From Kribbella aluminosa (GTDB lineage: Bacteria; Actinomycetota; Actinomycetes; Propionibacteriales; Kribbellaceae), in NCBI RefSeq assembly GCF_017876295.1, contig NZ_JAGINT010000001.1, forward strand, positions 4,030,001-4,094,000: 64,000 nucleotides of DNA, in the 5' to 3' direction. Shown piece after piece: positions 38,329-45,848 of this stretch. Numbering within the stretch: position 1 is the stretch's first letter; each line of letters begins with the position of its first letter. Under the pieces are notes generated by a model that saw only the letters and a program-made list of their open reading frames with translations, did no database searches and was not told the DNA's origin. Both the position numbers and the translations under genes were made by a program.

Positions 38329-39275
38329 CAGGCGAGGGTGCTGGCGGCGAGGAGGCGTTGGGAGAGGGCGTGGGAGGCGGTTTGGAGTTCGGGGCCGGCG
38401 AGGATTCGGTAGGGGGCCCGGATCGCGGTCAGTTGGGCGGCGTACCAGGTGGGCTCGTCGGTGCTGGCGACGAGTCGGGTGTGGGTTTCGTCGATGGGTT
38501 CGAGGCGGCCCATGCTGCGGGGGATCCAGCACGCGGTGTCCTCGCGCGGGGCGTCGATCTCGACCTCGATGGGGTACTTCCAGCCCATCGCCAGGTGCTC
38601 TTCGACCATGGCCAGCGGGTCGAAGTCGGCGGGTGGGGTGAAGTCGGTGGGTTGCGGCTCGACGCGGGTGATCCTGTCGACGCGCAGGACCCGTTGGGCG
38701 TCCTTCGTGTGGGACCAGCACAGCAGGTACCAGCGGCCGCGGCGGACGACGACCGCCCACGGGTCGACGTCCATCGGGAACTCGCTCTGGTGGCGCCGGT
38801 ACTGGATGGTGATCCGGCGGTGCTCGGTGCTGTGTGAGACCAGCGCCGCGGTGATCTCCGGATCAGGCGTCCGTACGCCGGGGTCGGGGTCGCGGGCGCT
38901 GACCCGGCGGACGGCGTCGGTGGAGCGGGCGACCGGTTCGGGCAGGACGCGGATGATCTTGCCGAGCGCGGTCTCCACCGGGTCCGCCGTACCGCGCGGG
39001 CCTTCGAGGACCGCCATCACCAGGCCGAGCGCCTCGGTGGTGCTGAACATCAGCGGCGGCAGCCGAAGCCCGCGCCCGACGCGGTAGCCGCCGTACGGGC
39101 CGCGCGTCGACTCGATCGGGATGTCGGCCTCGCGCAGGATCGCGACGTACCGGCGGGCGGCGCGCTCCGAGACGCCGAGCTTGTCACCGAGTTGTTCCGC
39201 GGTGATGCCGGGCCGGTTCTGGATCAGCTCCAGGACCATCAGGGTGCGCGCGGTCGGGCTCACGTCGTACGCCAT
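38328..39275 (-). CDS. YafY/WYL-type transcriptional regulator
   Basis: 315 aa from ATG 39275. An HTH_11 domain at the N-terminus (RTLMVLELIQNRPGITAEQL, GVSERAARRYVAILREADIP, GPYGGYRVGRG) is followed by a WYL domain with AVVVRRGRWYLLCWSHTKDA and RVLRVDRITRVEPQP, and a WCX-type C-terminal extension. WYL domains sense nucleic-acid or small ligands. It is divergent from a second WYL regulator at 39369 (93 bp between starts) and cotranscribed with the truncated hydrolase and DUF1905 genes. Confidence 0.9.
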   Translation of the reverse strand: MAYDVSPTARTLMVLELIQNRPGITAEQLGDKLGVSERAARRYVAILREADIPIESTRGPYGGYRVGRGLRLPPLMFSTTEALGLVMAVLEGPRGTADPVETALGKIIRVLPEPVARSTDAVRRVSARDPDPGVRTPDPEITAALVSHSTEHRRITIQYRRHQSEFPMDVDPWAVVVRRGRWYLLCWSHTKDAQRVLRVDRITRVEPQPTDFTPPADFDPLAMVEEHLAMGWKYPIEVEIDAPREDTACWIPRSMGRLEPIDETHTRLVASTDEPTWYAAQLTAIRAPYRILAGPELQTASHALSQRLLAASTLA

Positions 39276-39368
39276 CGTCCACCGTTCCGGAAGAAGTCCG
39301 TCCGGTTCCGAGGGTAGCCCACCCTGAAGTGCTCAGGAGGTGAGCGGTTTGTCTGCGAGGATCGACGG

Positions 39369-40328
39369 GTGCGGGCAGATCGGTTGGTGGCGGTGCTGTT
39401 GCTGATGCAGGCACGCGGCCGGGTGACCGCGGCGGAGGTCGCGGCGGAGCTGGAGATCTCGGTCGCGACCGCGCGCCGTGATCTCGAGGCGTTGTCCACC
39501 GCCGGCATCCCGGTCTATCCGCAGCCCGGGCGGAACGGCGGCTGGCAGCTCGTCGGCGGCGCCCGTACCGATCTCAGCGGCCTGTCCGCGACCGAGGCGC
39601 AGGCGTTGTTCCTGCTCGTCGGCCCCGCCGCGTCGATCGCCCCGGACGCGAAGGCCGCGCTCCGCAAGCTGGTCCGCGCGCTGCCGGACACCTTTCGCGA
39701 GCACGCGCAGGCGGCCGCCGAGGCAGTGGTGATCGACCCGGCCCGCTGGGGCGAGCACGTGAAGGAGCGCCCGGAGCTGGTCCGTCGTCTGCAGGACGCC
39801 GTCGTACGCCGGGATCGCGTCCGATTGGTCTACTCCGGCCGCGGCCAGGACACGTCGGAACGTACGGCCGAACCGCTCGGCCTCGTCGACAAGGACGACG
39901 TCTGGTACCTGATCGCGGGTACCACCAACGGTCGGCGGACGTTCCGGGTCGACCGGATCGTGACCGCCGAACCGACCGGTGACTCCTTCGAGCGACCGGG
40001 CGACTTCGAACTGTCATCGGCCTGGGCCGAGATCGTCGAGCGGATGGAGGAACGCCGATCGGGGCTGACGGCAACGGTCCTGATGGACGAGCGGTTCGTG
40101 TGGGTGATGCAGGACCGGCTCGGCCGCAACTGCGAGGTGGACGGGACGGTCGGCGACCGGGTCCGGATCCGGGTCACCGCGGCGACGCCGTTGATGATCG
40201 CGCAGCACCTGGCCGGCTGGGGCGGGTCGGTCGAAGTCGTCGATCCGCCGTCGGTGCAGGCGGAGCTGGCACGTCTTGGCCGGGAATTGACCAACCGCTA
40301 TGCCTCGGTGGACCACCCGGGTGAGTAA
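39369..40328 (+). CDS. YafY/WYL-type transcriptional regulator
   Basis: 319 aa from GTG 39369. DNA-binding part: ADRLVAVLLLMQARGRVTAA, ISVATARRDLEALSTAGIPV, GRNGGWQLVGGARTDLSG. The WYL core is EPLGLVDKDDVWYLIAGTTN then GRRTFRVDRIVTAEPTG. The divergent arrangement with 38328-39275 suggests old duplication or cross-regulation, though the two differ in length of the linker and in GGW versus GGY in the wing. Targets are unknown. Confidence 0.9.
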   Translation: MRADRLVAVLLLMQARGRVTAAEVAAELEISVATARRDLEALSTAGIPVYPQPGRNGGWQLVGGARTDLSGLSATEAQALFLLVGPAASIAPDAKAALRKLVRALPDTFREHAQAAAEAVVIDPARWGEHVKERPELVRRLQDAVVRRDRVRLVYSGRGQDTSERTAEPLGLVDKDDVWYLIAGTTNGRRTFRVDRIVTAEPTGDSFERPGDFELSSAWAEIVERMEERRSGLTATVLMDERFVWVMQDRLGRNCEVDGTVGDRVRIRVTAATPLMIAQHLAGWGGSVEVVDPPSVQAELARLGRELTNRYASVDHPGE

Positions 40329-40373
40329 GGTGCCATGGTTCAGCGTGTCCCGATCAAGCCTCAGGAACCATTC

Positions 40374-41270
40374 GTGACGACATCCCCTCCCCAGCCGCCG
40401 CAAGGCCCGTACTCAGGTCAGCCGGACGGTTACGGCCCGCCACCGCAGCAGTTCCCGCAGTACGGCCAGCCCGCTCAGCAAGACCACCAGCAGGATCAGC
40501 AGTACGGCGGCCAGCAGGCCCCGCAGTATCAGGGCCAGCCCGGGCCGTACCAGCAGCAGTACGCCGGTCAGCCGGGCCAGCAGGCTCCGCAGTACGGCCA
40601 GTACCAGCAGCCCGGTCAGCAGGGTCAGTACCCGGGCCAGTCGTTCCCGCAGCCGGGATACGCCCCGCCGCAGGGTCAGATGGTCTGCCGCTTCTGCGGC
40701 GGCTACCCGGCGGTCGAGGCGACCGTCCGCGGCCACCAGGGCATGGTCATCCTGATGCGGTTTCTCAAGCTGCGGGGCCCGTTCTGCCGCACGTGCGGGA
40801 TCGCATCCGTCCGTGACATGACCTCGAAGAGCCTGTGGCAGGGCTGGTGGGGCATCGGTTCGTCGATCATCAACCCGATCACGATGCTGATGAACATCGG
40901 CCCGATGCAGAAGTTCAAGGGCCTGCCGGAGCCGACGCCGGGTCCGGGCCGCCCGATGGATCCGGGCAAGCCGCTGTTCCAGCGCCCGGCGATCCTGATG
41001 TTGCTGCTGCCGTTCGTGGTGATCGCGCTGCTGATCGTCGGCAACCTCAACTCGACCGAGGCGAAGGCCCAGGTCGGTGCCTGCGTCGTGAACAAGGGCA
41101 CGTCGAGCAACCCGAACGTGAAGGTCGTCGACTGCAGTTCGTCCGACGCCGAGTACAAGGTCATCGACAAGCTCGACTCCACGGACGAGAGCCAGTGCGG
41201 TGATACCGCCGACGCGACGTATGTCGACGAGAAAGCGAACTACACGCTCTGCCTGGCGAAGATCAAGTGA
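40374..41270 (+). CDS. LppU/SCO3897-like membrane protein with Pro/Gln-rich N-terminus
   Basis: 298 aa from GTG 40374 (AGGAA ten bases upstream; ATG 40335 is an alternative). Residues 1-105 are a low-complexity Pro/Gln/Tyr/Gly tract with QYGQP and QQPGQQGQYP repeats. A CxxC...CxxC zinc-ribbon-like module follows (MVCRFCGGYPAVEATVRG, GPFCRTCGIASVRDM). One transmembrane helix, ILMLLLPFVVIALLIVG, leads to an extracytoplasmic Cys-containing domain (QVGACVVNKGTSSNPNVKVV, then DCSSSDAEYKVIDKLDS). This is the actinobacterial LppU/SCO3897 family of unknown function, probably cell-envelope. A terminator lies just after the stop. Confidence 0.85.
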   Translation: MTTSPPQPPQGPYSGQPDGYGPPPQQFPQYGQPAQQDHQQDQQYGGQQAPQYQGQPGPYQQQYAGQPGQQAPQYGQYQQPGQQGQYPGQSFPQPGYAPPQGQMVCRFCGGYPAVEATVRGHQGMVILMRFLKLRGPFCRTCGIASVRDMTSKSLWQGWWGIGSSIINPITMLMNIGPMQKFKGLPEPTPGPGRPMDPGKPLFQRPAILMLLLPFVVIALLIVGNLNSTEAKAQVGACVVNKGTSSNPNVKVVDCSSSDAEYKVIDKLDSTDESQCGDTADATYVDEKANYTLCLAKIK

Positions 41271-41275
41271 GTGCG

Positions 41276-41301
41276 GCGGGGTCCCGGCAGCGGGACCCCG
41301 C
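41276..41301. terminator. bidirectional terminator hairpin
   Basis: A perfect 10-bp stem (GCGGGGTCCC at 41276-41285 and its complement at 41292-41301) with a 6-base loop lies between the converging LppU-like and deaminase genes. There is no marked T-tract, as is usual in high-GC actinobacteria. Confidence 0.8.
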
Positions 41302-41304
41302 TCC

Positions 41305-41730
41305 TCAGCTGTAGTAACCCGCTACGGGTACCCGGGCCTCGTCGTACAGAGCAGGGCCTTCCAACGGCACGCCTGTGAAGTTGCCTGTGGTCTTGAGGCC
41401 GTCCAACTGCTCCCCCGACAGCGCGAACACGACCTTGCCCAGCCCGGAGCGTGCCAGCGCGCCTGAGCACATCTCGCACGGCTGACAGCTCGTGTACATG
41501 GTCGTGCCGGCAGCCACCTCGGGCGTGAGGTGCTGCGCCGCCCACACCGCCAGCTTCAGCTCCGGGTGAAAGCTGAGGTTGGTTTCGCTGATCGTCGTGT
41601 TGTGGTCCTCTGCCAGCACGTCGCCGCCCGGGCCGACCAGCAGCGAGCCGAACGGCGGGTCGCCGCCCTCCCGCGAGGCCGTGGCCAGCGCGATCGCTCG
41701 GCGCAGGAATCCTTCTGCTTCAGGTGTCAC
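41305..41730 (-). CDS. nucleoside/cytidine deaminase-family protein
   Basis: 141 aa from GTG 41730, which has GGAGACGA upstream and overlaps the LLM gene stop by 11 bases. Zinc-binding and catalytic motifs are intact: HPE in NLSFHPELKLAVWAAQHL (H-x-E, with P between) and PCxxC in MYTSCQPCEMCSGALARSGL. This matches dCMP/tRNA-adenosine/guanine deaminase-like proteins. Substrate is uncertain. It is cotranscribed with the LLM oxidoreductase, possibly acting in degradation of a nitrogen heterocycle. Confidence 0.88.
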   Translation of the reverse strand: MTPEAEGFLRRAIALATASREGGDPPFGSLLVGPGGDVLAEDHNTTISETNLSFHPELKLAVWAAQHLTPEVAAGTTMYTSCQPCEMCSGALARSGLGKVVFALSGEQLDGLKTTGNFTGVPLEGPALYDEARVPVAGYYS

Positions 41731-42535
41731 GTCGTCTCCAGTTCTCCGCAATCGTTGCCAACGCCTGCCATGCCGTCTCCGGTCGTTCGGTCTCCGCGGG
41801 ATCGCCGACGAACGGATCGAGTACGACGCTCCCGGCGCCGAGCTCCCGCAGTACGGCGAGGTCCTGCAGCACCTGGTCGATCGATCCTTCGCCCGCGATC
41901 CGATCGTCGTCCGGCAGCGGGTCGCTGGTCAGCCGGAGCAGGATCCGCGGCGCGAACCCCGGCACCGGCCGGTCGAGCTGTTCCGCGAGCGCCCGCATCC
42001 GCGCCAGGCCGGCCCGCAACTCGGGAACAGTCTGCCGCAGCGGGTGCCACGCGTCGCCGTACCGCACGCTCCGCCGCAGTGCCGCCGTACTGCTGCCGCC
42101 CACCCACAACGGGACGAGGCCCTGCAGCTCCGCGAGCACCTCGTCGGTCCGGCGGCCGCGCGCGGCATGGTCCGCGCCGAGCGCCTCGAACTCCTGCCGC
42201 GCCCAGCCGACCCCGACGCCGAGCACGAGCCGGCCGCCGCTGAGCGCGTTCAGGTTCGCCGTCATCCTTGCCGTCAGCAACGGATGCCGGTACGGCGCGA
42301 TCAGCACGGTGGTGCCGAGCCGGACCCGTTCGGTGATCCCGGCCAGCCAGCTCAGCGTGGTGAACGGCTCGTAGAACGGCTCCGGGTACTGCTCGGCGAC
42401 GTCCGGAGTGACCACCACGTGGTCCGACACCATCAACAGGTCGTACCCGAGCCCTTCGACGATCCGGGCCCAGTCGCGCAGCCGCGCCGGGTTCGTCCCC
42501 GGCCCGAAGTTCGGCACGTTCACCCCGAGGTCCAT
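41720..42535 (-). CDS. LLM-class F420-dependent oxidoreductase
   Basis: 271 aa from ATG 42535. Luciferase-like TIM barrel with MDLGVNVPNFGPGTNPARLR, DLLMVSDHVVVTPDVAEQYP, ERVRLGTTVLIAPYRHPLLT, and the flavin-binding region ALSGGRLVLGVGVGWARQEF (TIGR03619-type signature). AALRRSVRYGDAWHPLRQTV completes the pocket. Actinobacterial proteins of this group usually use F420. It is divergent from the Lrp-type regulator at 42629 and overlaps the downstream deaminase, giving a small operon probably under Lrp control. Confidence 0.9.
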   Translation of the reverse strand: MDLGVNVPNFGPGTNPARLRDWARIVEGLGYDLLMVSDHVVVTPDVAEQYPEPFYEPFTTLSWLAGITERVRLGTTVLIAPYRHPLLTARMTANLNALSGGRLVLGVGVGWARQEFEALGADHAARGRRTDEVLAELQGLVPLWVGGSSTAALRRSVRYGDAWHPLRQTVPELRAGLARMRALAEQLDRPVPGFAPRILLRLTSDPLPDDDRIAGEGSIDQVLQDLAVLRELGAGSVVLDPFVGDPAETERPETAWQALATIAENWRRRDT

Positions 42536-42628
42536 GCCTCAAGGCTATCCAGGTGAAGACCTCCTCCTGAAGAGATTCCTCCCGGCGTACGCCGCCCTGC
42601 ACCGGGGAATCACCGGTAGATTGGCCGT

Positions 42629-43090
42629 ATGACCGAGAGTCTCGATCCGACCGACTGGGCGATCCTCGACGAGCTGCAGGCCGACGCCCGGCTGTCCCTG
42701 ACCGAGCTCGGCCGGCGGGTGAGCCTGAGCGCGTCCGCGACCACCGAGCGGGTCCGGCGGCTGGAGTCGATCGGCGTGATCACCGGGTACCGCGCCGAGG
42801 TCGACCTGACGTCGGTCGGCTACCCGGTGCTGGCAGTCGTCCGGCTGAAGTACCCCGGGAACAAGCACGAGCCGTTGCACCGGCTGCTGGCCGAGCGCGG
42901 CGAGATCCTCGAGTGCCTGCGGACCACCGGCGACGACTGCTACACGCTGAAGGTCGCCGCGGCCTCGATGCCGCACCTGGAGGAGCTGGTCAACGAGCTG
43001 ACCGACTTCGGCAGTACGACGACCAACCTCGTCTACTCGCAGACGCAGCGGTACCGCGGCCCGCAAAAGCCGGTGGCCGATCGGCCCTGA
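42629..43090 (+). CDS. Lrp/AsnC-family regulator
   Basis: 153 aa from ATG 42629. The HTH is DWAILDELQADARLSLTELG, SLSASATTERVRRLESIGVI. The RAM/AsnC ligand domain follows (AVVRLKYPGNKHEPLHRLLA, CLRTTGDDCYTLKVAAASMP, HLEELVNELTDFGSTTTNLV). The G-D-D-C-Y phrase is part of the amino-acid effector site. It is divergent from the LLM-deaminase pair with 93 bp between starts and is a candidate regulator of that pair. It is followed 18 bp later by the hypothetical protein gene. Confidence 0.92.
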   Translation: MTESLDPTDWAILDELQADARLSLTELGRRVSLSASATTERVRRLESIGVITGYRAEVDLTSVGYPVLAVVRLKYPGNKHEPLHRLLAERGEILECLRTTGDDCYTLKVAAASMPHLEELVNELTDFGSTTTNLVYSQTQRYRGPQKPVADRP

Positions 43091-43108
43091 GGATGAGAGC
43101 GTGTCCCG

Positions 43109-43948
43109 ATGCTGACCGTCCTCGGTATCGCCGTCTCCCCCGACCTGCTCGACCGCTGGGTCGACTGGCTCGCGCCCGACGAGCAGCCGTTCTTCGTCAC
43201 GCGGAAGCAGGCGAACGCGTGGAAGCTCGGCACCGATGATCGCGAGCCGAGCCGCGAGGACCGCGACACGTACTGGATCTACGCGATCGACCGGAAGGCG
43301 GCGCGGACGGTCTGGCTGACCGAGGCGGCGTACGGCGAACTTCCGAAGGCTACCCGCGCCGGGCTGGTGCGTGCGCAGGTGAGCTACGGGCGCGGGTTCG
43401 TGCCGAGCGTGCGGAGGTGGTCCGGCGTTGTCGGGGACGGCATCAGGCAGCAGGCGGACGGGCATCGGTTCGTCTGGTGGAAATCGTTGCTGGGCAATCC
43501 GATGGCGGTACTGCCGGAGATCGTCAGCGAGGACCTGGGACCGAGTCGGCACGCGGAGGTTCGCAGCTGGCCGAGGAAGTTGCCACGGGTGGAGGAACTG
43601 GCGGGGACGTTCGCGGACGGGAGCGGGCCGAACTGTTTCGGCACGGTGATGGCGGCGTGCGGGGTCGAGGGCGCCGAGCACGTGTGGATGGTGCGCGAGC
43701 CGTTCGAGGAGTGGCTGGCGGCGCACACCGAGCGCGGCGGCAAGGACGACGTACCGGGGACGGTCTTCGTGTGGCGGGACGCTGCGGGGCTCGTGCAGCA
43801 CGCGGCGGTGACCATTGGCGGCGGCTGGATGTTGCACAAGCCGTCGCAGTCGTGGAAGTCGCCGCGCAAGGTGCGGACGGTGGCCGAGGTGAAGCGCGCC
43901 ACGCGGACCGCGGGCTGGCGGCTCGAACGCCATAGGGTTGTCCTGTGA
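43109..43948 (+). CDS. hypothetical protein, possible NlpC/P60-like (papain-fold) domain
   Basis: 279 aa from ATG 43109. The N-terminal 110 residues (TVLGIAVSPDLLDRWVDWLA, EQPFFVTRKQANAWKLGTDD) match nothing I know. The C-terminal half has a Cys in GPNCFGTVMAACGVEGAEHV and later a His strand LVQHAAVTIGGGWMLHKPSQ. This order of Cys then H-A-x-V-x-x-GGGWMLHK looks like NlpC/P60 or CHAP cysteine hydrolases. There is no signal peptide, so a cytoplasmic role is expected. It lies between Lrp (18 bp) and the sugar-nucleotide reductase gene, which it overlaps by four bases (GTGA). Assignment is inference. Confidence 0.7.
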   Translation: MLTVLGIAVSPDLLDRWVDWLAPDEQPFFVTRKQANAWKLGTDDREPSREDRDTYWIYAIDRKAARTVWLTEAAYGELPKATRAGLVRAQVSYGRGFVPSVRRWSGVVGDGIRQQADGHRFVWWKSLLGNPMAVLPEIVSEDLGPSRHAEVRSWPRKLPRVEELAGTFADGSGPNCFGTVMAACGVEGAEHVWMVREPFEEWLAAHTERGGKDDVPGTVFVWRDAAGLVQHAAVTIGGGWMLHKPSQSWKSPRKVRTVAEVKRATRTAGWRLERHRVVL

Positions 43949-44721
43949 GGCTGCTTGTCACCGGTGACGCAGGACTCCTGGGGCGGGAACTCCTGCGCGT
44001 GGCGTCGCACGACGTCGTCCCGGCGTACCACGCGCAACCGGTCCCGGGCGGTGTGCAGCTCGACGTACGGCGACCCGATCAGGTCCGGGACGTGATCCGG
44101 AAGGTCGAGCCGGACGGGATCATCCACACCGCGTACAAGCAGGACGACTGGGCGACCACCGCCGACGGCGCCGTCAACGTCGCCCTCGCCGCTGGCGATG
44201 CCCGCCTCGTCTTCGTGTCGAGCGACGCGGTCTTCGGCTCCCGCGCGACGGCCTACGCGGAGCACGAGTCGCCCTGCCCGACAACGCCGTACGGCGCGGC
44301 CAAGGCGGCCGCGGAGACGGCCGTCCGGGCGCTCCGGCCGGACGCGGTCATCGCCCGTACGTCGATCATCGTCGGATCGGACGGCTCCTCCGGAGAGGAA
44401 CGCCGGGTACGCCGCCTCGCGGCAGGCGAACCCGGCGCGTTCTTCACCGCCAACATCCGCTGCCCGGTCCACGTCGCCGACCTGGCGTCCGCACTGCTCG
44501 AACTACTGATCCTGGACTTCCACGGCATCACCCACGTGGCCGGCCCCGAACCGCTCAGCCGTCACGAGCTGGGCCGTCTGATCGCCGTTCGCGATGGCCT
44601 CGACCCGGACGCGCTCCCGTTCGAAGCAGGCACTCCGTCGGACATCCGCGTCGACAGCCGCAGTACCCAACGCCTCCTGCGCACCCGCCTCAGGCCGCCG
44701 AAAGAGTTCCTCAGTCGTTGA
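43945..44721 (+). CDS. dTDP-4-dehydrorhamnose reductase-like (RmlD) protein
   Basis: 258 aa from GTG 43945. Rossmann start RLLVTGDAGLLGRELLRVAS (TGxxGxxG with D), VEPDGIIHTAYKQDD, and the catalytic region TPYGAAKAAAETAVRALRPD with the YxxxK pair preceded by FVSSDAVFGSRATAYAEHES. VIARTSIIVGSDGSSGEE and ITHVAGPEPLSRHELG are RmlD-type. It is shorter than true RmlD, and no rhamnose genes are near, so it may act on another sugar nucleotide or keto compound. It ends by overlapping the converging OsmC gene by 11 bp. Confidence 0.85.
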   Translation: MRLLVTGDAGLLGRELLRVASHDVVPAYHAQPVPGGVQLDVRRPDQVRDVIRKVEPDGIIHTAYKQDDWATTADGAVNVALAAGDARLVFVSSDAVFGSRATAYAEHESPCPTTPYGAAKAAAETAVRALRPDAVIARTSIIVGSDGSSGEERRVRRLAAGEPGAFFTANIRCPVHVADLASALLELLILDFHGITHVAGPEPLSRHELGRLIAVRDGLDPDALPFEAGTPSDIRVDSRSTQRLLRTRLRPPKEFLSR

Positions 44722-45139
44722 CCGTGGTCGTCACCGGTGTGCCGAGTTCGACGGTCCGGCTGACCGTGCACAGCCGGTCGTGGGACATCTTCACCGCGCG
44801 CGGGAGCGCCTCGCGGGCCTTGTCGCCGTCCTCGCCCTCGGGGAAGTGGACGGTGAACTCGATCGCGAGGTTCTGCATCCGGTTGCCTTCGTCGGCGTCG
44901 CGGATCTTGTCGCCCTTGACCACCGCGCTGAACTCGGTCGGCTCCGCGCGCCGGCTGACCACGACGTCGACGTCGATCGCCGAGCAGGTGCCGATCGCGG
45001 CCAGCAGCAGCTCGACCGGCGTGAAGTCGGTGTCCGCGCCGCCGGAACCGACCCGGATGCTGCCGCCGCGGGCGTTCTTCACCTCGTAGCTGCTGTTCGC
45101 CAGGCGTTCGAAGCTGACCTGGCGGAGGGTGTCTGCCAT
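44711..45139 (-). CDS. OsmC-family peroxidase-like protein
   Basis: 142 aa from ATG 45139. Both conserved cysteines of OsmC/Ohr are present: FTPVELLLAAIGTCSAIDVD (peroxidatic Cys) and HDRLCTVSRTVELGTPV (resolving Cys), with the intervening YEVKNARGGSIRVGSGGADT strand. Such proteins reduce organic hydroperoxides with a dithiol donor; YhfA-like members are less well understood. Expected to be cytosolic. It lies 32 bp from the NAD(P)-binding gene on the same strand. Confidence 0.87.
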   Translation of the reverse strand: MADTLRQVSFERLANSSYEVKNARGGSIRVGSGGADTDFTPVELLLAAIGTCSAIDVDVVVSRRAEPTEFSAVVKGDKIRDADEGNRMQNLAIEFTVHFPEGEDGDKAREALPRAVKMSHDRLCTVSRTVELGTPVTTTVND

Positions 45140-45171
45140 CGTCCCGTCACATTCTGTTGCTTGTGGCAACG

Positions 45172-45822
45172 TTAGAGGTTCTGCAGGGCCTCGCGAACCG
45201 GGGTGTCGCCGGCCACGAGCTCGAGTGTCCGGCCGATCGCGGCCGGGGTGTCGCAGAGCCCGGCCAGCACCAGCGCGACGTCGTCACGGGTGATCCGGCC
45301 GTTCCCGGTCTTGTCGGCGAGGTACACCGTGCCGGTGCCCGGGTCGTCCGTCAGGCCGCCGGGCCGCAGTACCGTCCAGTCCAGGTCGCGGGCGCGCAGG
45401 TCCTCCTCGGCCGCCCACTTCGCCTTCAGGTACACCGTGAACGTCGCGTCGTCGGTGAGCGACTCGGCCCGGTCCGCGCCCATCGAGCCGACCTGGATGT
45501 GCCGCCGTACGCCGGCCTGCTCGGCGGCGTCCGCGAACAACGCGGCCGCACCGCGGTCGACGGTGTCCTTCCGGGCATTCCCGCTGCCCGGCCCGGCGCC
45601 GGCCGCGAAGATCGCGACGTCGGCACCACGCAGTACGTCGGCCACGGCAGCCGTATCGGCCTGCTCAAGGTCGAGGACGGCGGCCTGACCACCGGCTGCG
45701 GCGATGTCGGACTCGTGCTCCGGGTTGCGCACTATGCCGACCACCAGATGACCGTCGGCGCTCAGCAACCGGGTCAGGCGCAGCGCGATCTGTCCGTGTC
45801 CACCTGCAATCACGACTCGCAT
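45172..45822 (-). CDS. NAD(P)H-binding atypical short-chain reductase
   Basis: 216 aa from ATG 45822. The dinucleotide motif is RVVIAGGHGQIALRLTRLLS (GGxGxI), followed by VVGIVRNPEHESDI and VAIFAAGAGPGSG. VYLKAKWAAEEDLRARDLDW holds the K of the atypical YxxxK, then TVLRPGGLTDDPGTGTVYLA. This is the NAD(P)-binding_10 family (SDR_a5-like), often annotated as sugar epimerase or flavin-reductase-like. Probably cotranscribed with the OsmC gene downstream, which would fit a stress-response pair. Confidence 0.87.
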   Translation of the reverse strand: MRVVIAGGHGQIALRLTRLLSADGHLVVGIVRNPEHESDIAAAGGQAAVLDLEQADTAAVADVLRGADVAIFAAGAGPGSGNARKDTVDRGAAALFADAAEQAGVRRHIQVGSMGADRAESLTDDATFTVYLKAKWAAEEDLRARDLDWTVLRPGGLTDDPGTGTVYLADKTGNGRITRDDVALVLAGLCDTPAAIGRTLELVAGDTPVREALQNL

Positions 45823-45848
45823 ACCCCGACCCTATCCCGCAGGTTGTG

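Noticed and set aside
1..40000. Gene-strand bias around dif as support for the terminus
   Set aside because: Genes left of 9.7 kb are mostly on the minus strand and those right of it mostly plus, opposite to simple co-orientation with forks meeting at dif. The sample is too small and accessory genes dominate, so I do not use it either way.
40374..40690. Tandem DNA repeats in the LppU-like gene as a CRISPR-like or mobile repeat
   Set aside because: They are codon-level Pro/Gln/Tyr repeats of a low-complexity protein region, typical for this family.
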